Notes: a model not told the origin generated them from the letters alone. A stretch of DNA of 64,000 bases from Bisbaumannia sp015645095 (GCA_036871055.1 CP141893.1:62001-126000), one strand, 5' to 3'. Counted from the stretch's first letter, positions 25,633 through 34,693 are shown. Numbers and translations: made by a program.

Positions 25633-26652
25633 TTAGTGGGGCTTGTACTCGACCACCTGCTGGTCGATGGCGCCGAAGATACTGTTGCCGTCGCGGTCGA
25701 ACATCTCGATGCGCACCCGGTCGCCGAAGCGCATGAAGGGCGTCTTCACCTGGCCATGCAGGATCTGCTCGACCATGCGCACCTCGGCCAGGCAGCTGTA
25801 GCCCACGCCGCCGTCGGCTACCGGCTTGCCGGGGCCGCCCTCGGCGTCCGGGTTGGAGACGGTGCCGGAGCCGATCACGGTGCCGGCGCCCAGGTAGCGG
25901 GTCTTGGCGGCATGGGCCACCAGCTCCGGGAAGCCGAAGATCATGTCGGGGCCGGCCTCCGGCTCGCCGAACTTCTCGCCGTTGAGGTGCACGGTCAGCG
26001 GCCGATGGACGCGACCCTCCTTCCAGGTGTCGCCCAGCTCGTCGGGGGTGACGCAGATCGGCGAGAAGCTGGAGGCGGGCTTGGCCTGATAGAAGCCGAA
26101 GCCCTTGGCCAGCTCGCCGGGGATCAGGCCGCGCAGGCTGACGTCGTTGACCAGCATGATCAGCTTGATATGGCCGGCGGCCTGCTCCGGGGTCACCTCC
26201 ATGGGCACGTCGTCGGTGATGACGGCGATCTCGCCCTCGAAGTCGATGCCGTGGGACTCGCTCACCGCCTCGATGTCCTCGGTGGGAGCGATAAAGCGGT
26301 CGCTGCCGCCCTGGTACATCAGCGGGTCGGTCCAGAAGGTCTCGGGCATCTCGGCGTTACGCGCCTGGCGCACCAGCTTGACGTGGTTCAGGTAGGCGGA
26401 ACCGTCGGCCCAGTGGTAGGCCCGGGGCAGCGGCGAGTGCAGCTTGGCCATGTCCAGGTCGAAGGCATTCTCGGCCTGGCCGCCGTTGAGGGCGTCGTAG
26501 ACGTGCTGCAGCTGGGGCGCCAGGGTCTCCCACTGCTCGATGGCCTGCTGCAGGGTGGCGGCGATCTGCGGCACCTTGACGGCGCGCTTGAGGTCACGGG
26601 AGACGACGATCAGTTCGCCGTCGCGGCCCTTGTTGAGGCTGGCAAGTTTCAT
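25633..26652 (-). CDS. Fumarylacetoacetase (fumarylacetoacetate hydrolase family)
   Basis: A 339-residue FAH-fold enzyme that splits 4-fumarylacetoacetate into fumarate and acetoacetate. Metal-site pattern HGIDFEGEIAVI gives the ExE pair, followed by the aspartate region further on; GAGTVIGSGTVSN is the family's C-terminal signature. It is the shorter bacterial form (about 340 residues) rather than the 420-residue eukaryotic type. It lies between hmgA and maiA with short gaps, so the assignment rests on both sequence and order. Confidence 0.92.
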   Translation of the reverse strand: MKLASLNKGRDGELIVVSRDLKRAVKVPQIAATLQQAIEQWETLAPQLQHVYDALNGGQAENAFDLDMAKLHSPLPRAYHWADGSAYLNHVKLVRQARNAEMPETFWTDPLMYQGGSDRFIAPTEDIEAVSESHGIDFEGEIAVITDDVPMEVTPEQAAGHIKLIMLVNDVSLRGLIPGELAKGFGFYQAKPASSFSPICVTPDELGDTWKEGRVHRPLTVHLNGEKFGEPEAGPDMIFGFPELVAHAAKTRYLGAGTVIGSGTVSNPDAEGGPGKPVADGGVGYSCLAEVRMVEQILHGQVKTPFMRFGDRVRIEMFDRDGNSIFGAIDQQVVEYKPH

Positions 26653-26703
26653 CTGGGTAATCCTTTGTCGTCAGGGAGTCGGGCTGAGTGTTTGTACCAA
26701 GCC

Positions 26704-26755
26704 TAGGAGGCGCTGATTTATGCCGCGAGCGCAGCAATAAATCGGTGTTTTCCTA
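26704..26755. repeat. Long imperfect hairpin between hmgA and fumarylacetoacetase
   Basis: Nested complementary arms: TAGGA/TCCTA outside, TGATTTAT against ATAAATCGG, and GCCGCGAGCGCAGC at the centre. It overlaps the hmgA stop codon. It may be an mRNA stabilising or processing hairpin, or a dispersed REP-like element. Confidence 0.55.
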
Positions 26756-28063
26756 GCGATTCTCGGGGTCGAAATGGCTCTTCATGCCGGCCCACACATC
26801 CACATAGTCGCGCTGGCGGAAGTCCGCGTTCAGCGCCGCTTCGGTGGGATGATAGACGTAGCGGCTCTCGAACATAAAGGCCATGGTGGCGCCCTGGTAC
26901 TGGGGCGTCAGCTCGCACTCGCTGGCCTTCTCGAAGGTCTCGGCGTCCGGGCCATGGGGCGACATGCAGTTGTGCAGGCTGGCGCCGCCGGGCAGGAAGC
27001 CCTCCGCCTTGGCGTCGTACTCGCCGTGGATCAGGCCCATGAACTCGCTCATCAGGTTGCGATGGAAGTAGGGCGGGCGGAAGGTGTTCTCGGCCACCAT
27101 CCAGCGCGGCGGGAAGATCACGAAGTCGATATTGGCCATCCCCGGGGTGTCGGAGGGGGAGGTCAAGACGGTGAAGATTGACGGGTCCGGGTGGTCGAAG
27201 CTCACGGTGTTGATGGTGTTGAAGGTGGCCAGGTCGTACTTGTAGGGGGCCACGTTACCGTGCCAGGCCACCACGTCCAGAGGCGAGTGATCCAGGCGGG
27301 CCGACCAGAAGCGGCCGGAGAACTTGGCCACCAGCTCGAAGTCGCCCTGCACGTCCTCGTAGGCCGCCACCGGGCTCAGGAAGTCGCGGGGGTTGGCCAG
27401 GCCGTTGGCGCCGATGGGCCCGAGCCCCGGCAGCTCGAAGGGCGCGCCATAGTTCTCGCAGACGTAGCCGCGGGCGGCGTCGATGCCGTCGCCCAGGCGC
27501 ACCTGGAACTTGACGCCCCGGGGGATGGCGGCGATCTCGCCGGAGGCCACCTCGAGCTCGCCAAACTCGGTGCGCAGGCGCAGGGTGCCGAGCTGGGGCA
27601 CGATCAGCAGCTCGCCGTCGGCGTTATAGAAGAAGCGCTCCACCATGTCCCGGTTGATGGCGTAGAGGTGCACGCCGCAGCCGGCCTGGGTGCCGGCGTC
27701 GCCATTGACCGCCACGCTGAGCAGGCCGTCGAGGAAGTCGGTGGCGGCCTCGGGCAGCGGCATGGGGTCCCAGCGCATCTGGTTGGGGTCGGCGGCGGGC
27801 CTGGCCAGGGGGGCGGTGGCGACCCGGGCGTCGTCCAGCGGCCGGTAGGCGGACTGGGCCACCGAGGGGCGGATGCGGTAGAGCCAGGAGCGCAGGTTCT
27901 GGTGGCGCGGCGAGGTGAAGGCCGAGCCGGTGAACTGCTCCGCGTAGAGGCCATAGGGGCAGCGCTGGGGCGAGTTCTGGCCCTGGGGCAGGGCCCCGGG
28001 CAGCGCCTCGCTGGCGAAGTGGTTACGGAAACCACTCTGGTATTCCAGGGTTGGGGCGGTCAT
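26753..28063 (-). CDS. hmgA: Homogentisate 1,2-dioxygenase
   Basis: A 436-residue non-haem iron dioxygenase that opens the ring of homogentisate to maleylacetoacetate. The start MTAPTLEYQSGFRNHFASEA and GALPQGQNSPQRCPYGLYAE are hallmark N-terminal sequences. The iron-site region EFMGLIHGEYDAKAEGF followed by HNCMSPHGPDAETFEKA holds the conserved His/Glu ligands. Length is normal. It sits 18 nt after the DUF2783-type gene in a run of same-strand genes that complete homogentisate breakdown. Confidence 0.97.
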   Translation of the reverse strand: MTAPTLEYQSGFRNHFASEALPGALPQGQNSPQRCPYGLYAEQFTGSAFTSPRHQNLRSWLYRIRPSVAQSAYRPLDDARVATAPLARPAADPNQMRWDPMPLPEAATDFLDGLLSVAVNGDAGTQAGCGVHLYAINRDMVERFFYNADGELLIVPQLGTLRLRTEFGELEVASGEIAAIPRGVKFQVRLGDGIDAARGYVCENYGAPFELPGLGPIGANGLANPRDFLSPVAAYEDVQGDFELVAKFSGRFWSARLDHSPLDVVAWHGNVAPYKYDLATFNTINTVSFDHPDPSIFTVLTSPSDTPGMANIDFVIFPPRWMVAENTFRPPYFHRNLMSEFMGLIHGEYDAKAEGFLPGGASLHNCMSPHGPDAETFEKASECELTPQYQGATMAFMFESRYVYHPTEAALNADFRQRDYVDVWAGMKSHFDPENR

Positions 28064-28081
28064 GGTGATATCCTCTCGAAA

Positions 28082-28288
28082 TTACCGTTCCTGGGGTGCC
28101 GGTGCGGCGGCGATGTGCAGCGCCTCCTCCAGCACCGCTTGGTTGCCGACATGGTTGGCCAGCAGCAGGATCAGGCGAGCATTGATGCGCTCGCTCTCCT
28201 CGTCGCTGCGCTCCCGGTGGAGTGCGGTGAGCGCCGCGTAGAAGGCATCTGGGTCGCTGAAATTGGGGGCAAGATTAAGCCGTGACAT
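28082..28288 (-). CDS. DUF2783-type small protein, putative monooxygenase partner
   Basis: A 68-residue helical protein with the DUF2783 pattern: LNLAPNFSDPDAFYAALTAL, then NARLILLLANHVGNQAVLEE. Its start overlaps the end of the flavin monooxygenase gene by 14 nt and GGAGG lies just upstream, so the two are translationally coupled. It resembles the small coupling-protein position of MhaB in two-component 3-hydroxyphenylacetate hydroxylase. The paralogue at 17392-17592 has the same gene arrangement. Confidence 0.8.
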   Translation of the reverse strand: MSRLNLAPNFSDPDAFYAALTALHRERSDEESERINARLILLLANHVGNQAVLEEALHIAAAPAPQER

Positions 28289-29981
28289 GGGTCACCTCCG
28301 CGGCGGTCAGGTGCTGGCCCAGGGCCGTGGCCAGGGCGTGCTCCACCGCCTCGACGCGACACTCGGGCCAGCGGGCGGCGACGTGTTGGTCGGGACGCAG
28401 CAGGTAGCCGGCTCCCGGGGTCAGGCCGTAGCGGCTGGCCACCAGCCCCTGGGCGTCCTCGATCTGGCGGCAACGCGGCAAATCGGCCAGGGCCTGTGGG
28501 GCCGGCCCCAGCAGCAGCAGGTCGAGGTCCGGCTGGCGATCCAGCAGGGCTTGCAGTTCGGCGGCGCGGCCGGCCGGGCCAGCCTCCCGGGCATCCAGCA
28601 GCAGCACGAAACGATCCCCCAACTGGTTGAGCAGCCAGGCGTCTTCGCCGGCCAGGCGCACCGGCGCGTCCTTGGCGGGGCTGCCCGGGCGCAGCTCGAC
28701 GGGCAGGCCCGCGGCGTCGTCGCCATTGAGGGGCGAGCCATCGTAGCGGCAGGGCATCGACAGGCGACCGCTGTTGACCAGGGTGCGGGCGAAGTCGTAG
28801 TGCTCGGCCAGCTCCAGGGTGGTGTCCCGGAAGAGGCGGCTGACGCGGCTCTTGGGGGTGATGAAATCGGTGGCCCGGGTGGAGTTGAGGATGTTCTCCG
28901 CCGCCCCGTGCTGGCGCTCGTCGTCATAGGTGGCGAGCAGCGCCGCGGGCGCCTGGCCCTTGAGCACCCGGGCCAGCTTCCAGGTCAGGTTCTCCACGCT
29001 CTGGATGGCGCCGTTGGCGCCTCGGGCGCCGAAGGGCGAGACCTGGTGGGCGGCGTCGCCCATGAAGAAGACCCGCCGGTGGATGAAGCTGTCCATCTTG
29101 CGGCAGCGGAAGGTGTAGACGCTGGCCCACTCCAGCTCGAACTCCACGTCGTCGCCGAGCATGGCCTGCACCCGGGGGCGGATGTTCGCTTCCTTCTTCT
29201 CTTCTTCCGGGTCGGCCTCCCAGCCCAGCTGGAAGTCGATGCGCCAGACGTTGTCTGGCTGCTTGTGCAGCAGCACCGACTGATTGGGGTGGAAGGGCGG
29301 GTCGAACCAGAACCAGCGCTCGGTGGGGAAGTCCGCCTTCATCACCACGTCGGCGATCAGGAAGCGGTCCTGGAACACCTGGCCCTGGCATTCCAGGCCC
29401 AGCATGTCGCGGATGCGGCTGTTGGCGCCATCGGCCACCAGCAGGTAGTCGCAGGCCAGGCGGTAGTCGCCATCCTCGGTGCGCACCGTCACCAGGGTGC
29501 GCTCGGCCTGGCTGTCGACCTCGATCACCTGGTGCTTCCAGCGCAGGTCGATGCGCTCGGGGAAGGCCTCGGTGCGCTCGACCAGGTACTCCTCGAAGTA
29601 GTACTGCTGCAGGTTGATAAAGGCCGGTACCCGGTGGCCATCCTCCGGCAACAGGTTGAACTCATAGACCTGGCGCTCCTGGAAGAAGACCTTTCCGAGC
29701 TGCCAGGTGACGCCCTTGTCGAGCATGGGCTGGGCGCAACCGAGGCGATCCATGATCTCCAGGGTGCGCTTGGCGAAGCAGATGGCCCGGGAACCGACGC
29801 TGACGGTGTTGTTGTCGTCCAGCAGCACACTATCGATGCCCTGCTGGGCCAGGTCGATGGCCGCGGCCAGCCCCGAGGGGCCGCCACCGATGATCACCAC
29901 CGGGCAGTGGCGAATCTCGGCCCGGTCCAGCTCCGGCGGCCGGCGGTAAGGGTAGACGGGATTCTTGTAGGTATTCGGCAT
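28275..29981 (-). CDS. FAD-dependent aromatic monooxygenase (MhaA-like), paralogue 2
   Basis: A 568-residue flavoprotein hydroxylase. FAD motif VVIIGGGPSGLAAAIDLAQ is at about residues 27-45, SRAICFAKRTLEIMDRLG at about 70, and GDAAH in RVFFMGDAAHQVSPFGARG near 310. Encoded directly upstream of the DUF2783-type gene and hmgA, so it probably makes homogentisate from 3-hydroxyphenylacetate or hydroxylates a related acid (inference from context and the MhaAB precedent). No 4-hydroxyphenylpyruvate dioxygenase gene is in the window. GGAGG lies upstream of the ATG. Confidence 0.84.
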   Translation of the reverse strand: MPNTYKNPVYPYRRPPELDRAEIRHCPVVIIGGGPSGLAAAIDLAQQGIDSVLLDDNNTVSVGSRAICFAKRTLEIMDRLGCAQPMLDKGVTWQLGKVFFQERQVYEFNLLPEDGHRVPAFINLQQYYFEEYLVERTEAFPERIDLRWKHQVIEVDSQAERTLVTVRTEDGDYRLACDYLLVADGANSRIRDMLGLECQGQVFQDRFLIADVVMKADFPTERWFWFDPPFHPNQSVLLHKQPDNVWRIDFQLGWEADPEEEKKEANIRPRVQAMLGDDVEFELEWASVYTFRCRKMDSFIHRRVFFMGDAAHQVSPFGARGANGAIQSVENLTWKLARVLKGQAPAALLATYDDERQHGAAENILNSTRATDFITPKSRVSRLFRDTTLELAEHYDFARTLVNSGRLSMPCRYDGSPLNGDDAAGLPVELRPGSPAKDAPVRLAGEDAWLLNQLGDRFVLLLDAREAGPAGRAAELQALLDRQPDLDLLLLGPAPQALADLPRCRQIEDAQGLVASRYGLTPGAGYLLRPDQHVAARWPECRVEAVEHALATALGQHLTAAEVTHVTA

Positions 29982-30046
29982 GGCTCCTCCGACCGCGACC
30001 CGTTACCGGGCCGCGGGGGTGTCCTGGGGTCAGCGAGCGCGGGGGG

Positions 30047-31015
30047 TTACTGGTTCTCGACCACTTCCTGCAGGGAGTGCCACATCTGCTGGTCGCGCTC
30101 GGCGGTCCAGATGCGCGGGTCCGGGTACTCGCCACCGGCCTCGTCATAGCAACGGGTGATATCGAAGGGCAGGCAGTGATCGAAGATCACCCAGTGGCCG
30201 TACTTGGGCTTCATCAGCGCGTAGGTCTCGGCATAGCACTCGGAGAGCGACTTGCCGGCGGCCTTGCCCGCCTTGACGCTGTTGTACATGGTCAGCAGGA
30301 AGTCGCGGGTGCCCTCGATGGCCTCGCGGCACTTCTCCGGGGTGGTCAGGGCGTCGCCGCGACCCGGCACCAGCTGCTCGGGCTCGAGGGCCAGCAGCTT
30401 GTCGAGGGTGGCCGGCCACTCCTCGTGGTAGGCGTCGCCGCTGTAGGGGGTGGCGCCGTACTCCACCTGGTCGCCGGAGAAGAGCACCTTCTCCTTGGGC
30501 AGCCAGACCACGGTGTCGCCCTTGGTGTGGCCCTTGCCCAGGTGCATGATGCGCACCTCGCGGCTGCCCATGAAGACGGTCAGCTCGCGCTCGAAGACGA
30601 TGTTCGGCCAGGTCAGGCCCGGTACCGAATCGACGCCCTGGAAGAGGCGCGGGAAGCGGCCCACCTCGGATTCGTAGTCCTGCTGGCCGCGCTCCACGAT
30701 CAGGTCGTAGGTATTGCGGCTGGCGTAGATGTTCTCGGCCTCGTAGGCGGAGGCACCCAGCACCCGCACCGCATGGTAGTGGCTCATCACCACATGCTTG
30801 ATGGGCAGGTCGGTGATTTCGCGGATCCGGCGGATCACGTCCTGGGCCATGATCGGGGTGGCCTGGGTGTCCACCACCATGACGCTGTCGTCGCCGATGA
30901 TGATGCCGGTGTTGGGGTCGCCCTCGGCGGTGTAGGCGTAGAGGCCGTCGGCGAGCTGGGTGAAGCTGACCTGCTTCTCTTCGGTATCGGCGTGGGATGC
31001 GAACTTCTTGCTCAT
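30047..31015 (-). CDS. Metallo-beta-lactamase-fold protein with degraded metal motif
   Basis: A 322-residue MBL-fold protein, first gene of the homogentisate run. The usual HxHxDH motif reads H79-Y-H81-A-V83-R84, so the aspartate and third histidine are missing. The next ligands H163 (GKGHTKGDT) and D182 (LFSGDQVEYG) are kept, while the late PGH motif is PGR (R219). At most a mono-metal site seems possible. Its role is unknown; placement suggests a step or quality-control function in aromatic acid breakdown. The ATG at 31015 has GGAGG upstream; a longer frame to 31156 runs into the promoter. Confidence 0.8.
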   Translation of the reverse strand: MSKKFASHADTEEKQVSFTQLADGLYAYTAEGDPNTGIIIGDDSVMVVDTQATPIMAQDVIRRIREITDLPIKHVVMSHYHAVRVLGASAYEAENIYASRNTYDLIVERGQQDYESEVGRFPRLFQGVDSVPGLTWPNIVFERELTVFMGSREVRIMHLGKGHTKGDTVVWLPKEKVLFSGDQVEYGATPYSGDAYHEEWPATLDKLLALEPEQLVPGRGDALTTPEKCREAIEGTRDFLLTMYNSVKAGKAAGKSLSECYAETYALMKPKYGHWVIFDHCLPFDITRCYDEAGGEYPDPRIWTAERDQQMWHSLQEVVENQ

Positions 31016-31078
31016 GGTTCCTCCGCTCGGTCGGGGGGGCGCAGGGGCGGCGCCTTGTCGTTGGTGTGTCGGGATAAT

Positions 31079-31199
31079 AGTTTCTATTGAAACTTGTTGT
31101 CCAGCCGGCTTCGCGCCCTCCGTCGTCTTCATCGACCGATTCTCGCCATGACTCATGTCAAATCAGTGGCTTAATTGGCGATCAGACTTAAGTCTAGTC
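31079..31199. promoter_or_regulatory. Divergent promoter region: homogentisate genes / TRAP binding protein
   Basis: The 299-nt gap 31016-31314 holds an inverted repeat AGTTTC-TATT-GAAACT (31079-31094) and a perfect palindrome AGACTTAAGTCT (31184-31195). On the minus strand, TAGACT (31196-31191) could be a -10 box for the homogentisate run. The nearby MarR protein (32481-32957) is a candidate binder. Confidence 0.5.
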
Positions 31200-31314
31200 C
31201 ATTTCTCACCGGCAAGTAGTTGCGCAAGAGATCAATTGGCGGGCAAGGTGTCGGCGATAACGCATAACAATGATGCCGATGCCGCGCATCGGTCCGACGA
31301 CAAGGAACTCGACC

Positions 31315-32376
31315 ATGCATCACGCCACTCGCCTGTTGCTGGGGGCCGCCGCCGCCCTCTGCCTGAGCGCCCCTGCCTTGGCCCAGACTCAGGCCCAGAC
31401 CACCCTCACCGTCAGCACCTGGGGAGGCCCCAACCACGGTGTCAACACCATCGTCTGGCCCACCTGGCAGGCCTGGATCGAGGAGGCTACCGAGGGGCGG
31501 GTGACCCTGGAGGTGGTCCACGACATGGGCCCCCCTGCCTCCCAGATGGATATCGTGGCCGACGGCATCGCCGATGCCAGCTGGATCTTCCATGCCCATA
31601 TGGCCGGCCGTTTCCTGGCCACCCAGTTGCCGGAATTCCCCACCTTCGAGCCCTTCTCCTCCGAGGACGCCGCCGCCGCCTACTGGCACACCCATCAGGC
31701 CCATCTGGCCCAGGCCAACGAGCATCGCGGCGTGGACGTGGTGGCCATGGGGGTGCATGGCCCGGGGCAGGTCTTTACTCGCGATGCCGTGGCCGATCTC
31801 GATGGGCTGGCGGGCAAGCGCCTGCGGGTCGGCGGCGGGGTGATGAGCGGCCTGGCGGAGGCCCTGGGCGTCACCGGCGTGGCCCTGCCGCCCACCGGCG
31901 TCTACGAGGCGGCCTCCCAGGGCGTGGTGGATGGCGCCATGCTGACCCTGGAGAGCCTGCGTAGCTTCCGGGTCGCCGAGGTGGCGCCCCATACCCTGAC
32001 GGTGGATGGCGGCTTCTACCGCGGCAGCTTCGCCATCGTGGTCAACCCGGCCTTCTGGGATCGGGTTTCCCCGGAAGACCGCGCGGCCATCGAGGCGGTC
32101 TCCGGCGAGCACCTCTCGCGGCTGTTCGGCTACATGATGGATATCTCCGACGAGCGCGGCGTGGCCTTCGGCGAAGAGAGCGGTCAGGTCACCCAGGCCC
32201 TGGGCGAGAGCGATATCGCCCGGCTTCAGGAGATCACCGCGGAGCTGATCACCTCCTGGTCCGCGGACGTGGCCCGCCGCGGCGTCGAGGCAGAGGTGGC
32301 CCTGGCGCACTTCCATGAGCAACTCGCCGAGGCCGCCGAGGCCGAGGGCATCGCTTCCCGGGTTGTGGCCCATTAA
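31315..32376 (+). CDS. TRAP transporter solute-binding protein (DctP-type), copy 1
   Basis: A 353-residue periplasmic binding protein. Signal peptide MHHATRLLLGAAAALCLSAP, cleaved near ALA-QTQ. The mature part has DctP-family landmarks: VVHDMGPPASQMDIVADGIAD, the substrate-arginine region GKRLRVGGGVMSGLAEALG and GVYEAASQGVVDGAML. It is plainly a paralogue of the protein at 33623-34693 (most positions shared), but lacks its own membrane genes and is followed by a MarR regulator. AAGGAA lies seven bases before the ATG. The ligand is unknown; an aromatic or ureide acid is possible from context. Confidence 0.86.
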   Translation: MHHATRLLLGAAAALCLSAPALAQTQAQTTLTVSTWGGPNHGVNTIVWPTWQAWIEEATEGRVTLEVVHDMGPPASQMDIVADGIADASWIFHAHMAGRFLATQLPEFPTFEPFSSEDAAAAYWHTHQAHLAQANEHRGVDVVAMGVHGPGQVFTRDAVADLDGLAGKRLRVGGGVMSGLAEALGVTGVALPPTGVYEAASQGVVDGAMLTLESLRSFRVAEVAPHTLTVDGGFYRGSFAIVVNPAFWDRVSPEDRAAIEAVSGEHLSRLFGYMMDISDERGVAFGEESGQVTQALGESDIARLQEITAELITSWSADVARRGVEAEVALAHFHEQLAEAAEAEGIASRVVAH

Positions 32377-32480
32377 GGGCCGGGAGGCATTGCCATGCAG
32401 CGCCTCCCTCTGGCCGCCATCGGCGGGGATGCGTGCCGGCGCCGCCTTTCCTGTGCCAGCGGTCCTGTGAAGGAGGCGTG

Positions 32481-32957
32481 ATGAGTGTCGGGTCGTCTCG
32501 TGAGGTGCCGCCGGCGAAGGCGGAGCTGGACCTGGGGCAGTTCCTGCCCTACCGGTTGAATAGCCTGGCGGAACGCATCAGTCAGGCCCTGGCGCGCCAG
32601 TACGAGTCGCGCTACGGGCTCAATGTCTCCCAGTGGCGGGTGCTGGCCTGGCTCAGTCATCGCGACGTACTCACGGCCACCCGGATCCGCGAGGCGACCC
32701 AGATGGACAAGGCCCGGGTCTCCCGGGCGGTGCAGGCCCTGGAGGCGCGGGGCCTGATCCGTCGTACCCCCTGCACCAGCGATCAGCGTCTGCACTACCT
32801 GAGGCTGACCGCGGCGGGGGAGGCGCTACTGGCGGAGCTGGTGCCCCAGGCCCGCGCCTGGGAGGCGGAGCTGGTGGCGACCCTCGGCGCCGGGGAGTAT
32901 CGCGACCTGTTCAATGCGATGGGTAAGTTAGAGAGGCAGCTGGCGCGTATGACCTAG
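32481..32957 (+). CDS. MarR-family transcriptional regulator
   Basis: A 158-residue winged-helix regulator. Recognition region ATRIREATQMDKARVSRAVQ (about residues 65-85) followed by the wing RRTPCTSDQRLHYLRLT match the MarR fold, with long N- and C-terminal dimer helices. GGAGG precedes the ATG at 32481. It lies 104 nt after the first TRAP binding protein, in the same direction, and may control that gene and the divergent homogentisate run. MarR members in such loci often sense phenolic acids (inference). Confidence 0.86.
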   Translation: MSVGSSREVPPAKAELDLGQFLPYRLNSLAERISQALARQYESRYGLNVSQWRVLAWLSHRDVLTATRIREATQMDKARVSRAVQALEARGLIRRTPCTSDQRLHYLRLTAAGEALLAELVPQARAWEAELVATLGAGEYRDLFNAMGKLERQLARMT

Positions 32958-32960
32958 GCT

Positions 32961-33110
32961 ATGTCCGAAAACTGGCTGTGCTCGGCCATACGGCGTTAAA
33001 AACCGGCTCGTGCGCGAGTCCGATCAAAGTACTCATTTACACCGCGTAAACTCCGTCTTTTCGCCGATTTTTGCCTTGTCTGACCTTCGCTCGCCGACTT
33101 TTCAGACAAA
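32961..33110. repeat. Candidate 150-bp element with imperfect terminal inverted repeats
   Basis: Ends resemble each other in inverted orientation: TGTCCGAAAACTGGC on the left against GCCGACTTTTCAGACA on the right. It starts a few bases after the marR stop. The internal sequence is non-coding. It could be a MITE or an attenuator. I could not test whether it is repeated in the genome. Confidence 0.4.
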
Positions 33111-33622
33111 GCCCAGCAAGAAATCGATACCGCCTGACGCCGCCGTGAGGCGATTTCGTGGTTGATGTGGTCGGGGCGTCGATGGCTGGGCGAGCGCGGC
33201 GGGGAGGGCCAGATGAGTCGTGGCCTGGTGGGAGCCTTCCTGTTTGGGTTTAGGAAGCGACACAAAGAAACTGGCTAAATATTAGCATTTTGTTTGGATT
33301 ATATTTCTGCATGACAGGATGTTGGTGGCGATATCAGCTATTTCGTGCGCTTTCCGATGATGGCTTCTCGACTACTTGTTTGCTTGCTACAAGATTGTCA
33401 ATACATTGAAAGTAAAGGATTTTTCTCCGCTTAGACCTATGTCTTATTAGCCATTTGTCGCGACGCCATTGCGCCGGCGGGGCTCTGCCGGGCATTGTAT
33501 GCACAACGTGTTTCTTTCTATCGATAAAAATACAAAAAAATGTATCGCTTTGCGGCCTCGTCCGCACCCTAGCTAACAACAGCAAATCATGCCGCCACCC
33601 GGTGGCGACGGAGGGAGTGACC
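33111..33622. other. Non-coding AT-richer gap before the TRAP operon
   Basis: This stretch holds no convincing gene. It is notably richer in A and T than its surroundings, which fits a promoter region. TTGTATGCACAA (33495-33506) is an inverted repeat loosely like the GTATAC boxes further on, but its spacing differs. The TRAP operon's ribosome site GGAGGGAG is at its end. Confidence 0.45.
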
Positions 33623-34693
33623 ATGTACAAGAAGACCGCCAGCCTGATGATCGGCGCCCTGGCCGCCGCGTCCCTGAGCACCTCGGCCCTGGCCCAGACC
33701 ACCATCACCGTCAGCACCTGGGCCGGCCCCAACCATGGCATCAACACCATCGTCTGGCCCACCTGGAAGGCCTGGATCGAGGAGGCCACCGAAGGTCGAG
33801 TGACCCTCGACGTGGTCCACGACATGGGGCCGCCCGCCTCCCAGATGGAGATGGTGGCCGACGGCATCGCCGATGCCACCTGGGTCTTCCATGGCTATAA
33901 CACCGGTCGCTTCGAGCTGACCAAGCTGCCCGAATTCCCCACCTTCGAGGACTTCTCCTCCGAGCATGCTTCCGCCGCCTACTGGCGCACCCACCAGGAG
34001 TACCTGGCCGATGCCGGCGAGCATCGGGGCGTCGAGGTGGTGGCCGCGGGCGTGCACGGCCCGGGCTGGATCTTCAGCCGTGAACAGTACGAGACCCTGG
34101 ACGACCTGCGCGCCAAGCGCATTCGCGTCGGTGGCGGCGTGATGGGTGACCTCTCCAATGCCCTGGAGCTGACCGGCGTGGCCCTGCCGCCCACCGGCGT
34201 CTACGAGGCGGGCTCCCAGGGCGTCATCGACGGTGCCATGCTGGTGCCGGAAGGCCTGCGCAGCTTCCGCGTCGCCGAGGTCTTCCCCTACACCCTCAAG
34301 GTGGACGGCGGCTTCTATCGCGGCAGCTTCACCATCGTGGTCAATCCGATGATCTGGGACCAGATCTCCGCGGAGGATCGCGAGGCCATCGAGGCGGTCT
34401 CCGGCGAGCGTCTCTCCCGCCTCTTCGGTTATATGTTCGATACCGTGGACGTGCGTGGCGTCGCCTTCGCCGAAGCGCAGGGGCACACCTTCACCGAACT
34501 CAACGGCGAGGACCTGGAGACCCTGCGCGGTATCAGCGAGACCCTGGTCGACGACTGGGCCGAGACGGTCACCACTAGCCGTGGCGTCGATGCCCAGGCC
34601 GCCATTGCCTTCTTCCGCGAGCAGCTGGCCGCCGCCGCCGAGGAAGAGGGCGTGGCCGCCCTGGTGCCGGACACCATCGTGCCGGCCGAATAA
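33623..34693 (+). CDS. TRAP transporter solute-binding protein (DctP-type), copy 2
   Basis: A 356-residue periplasmic binding protein and the partner of the membrane genes that follow. Signal peptide MYKKTASLMIGALAAASLST, cleaved near ALA-QTT. Landmarks parallel copy 1: VVHDMGPPASQMEMVADGIAD, AKRIRVGGGVMGDLSNALE and GVYEAGSQGVIDGAML. GGAGGGAG lies upstream of the ATG at 33623, which begins a proper signal sequence; the frame is open earlier but in non-coding-like sequence. The DctQ gene starts 12 nt after its stop. Confidence 0.9.
   Translation: MYKKTASLMIGALAAASLSTSALAQTTITVSTWAGPNHGINTIVWPTWKAWIEEATEGRVTLDVVHDMGPPASQMEMVADGIADATWVFHGYNTGRFELTKLPEFPTFEDFSSEHASAAYWRTHQEYLADAGEHRGVEVVAAGVHGPGWIFSREQYETLDDLRAKRIRVGGGVMGDLSNALELTGVALPPTGVYEAGSQGVIDGAMLVPEGLRSFRVAEVFPYTLKVDGGFYRGSFTIVVNPMIWDQISAEDREAIEAVSGERLSRLFGYMFDTVDVRGVAFAEAQGHTFTELNGEDLETLRGISETLVDDWAETVTTSRGVDAQAAIAFFREQLAAAAEEEGVAALVPDTIVPAE

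Noticed and set aside
32996..33265. 89-codon minus-strand frame after marR
   Set aside because: It lies in the putative repeat element and has no family features or ribosome site.
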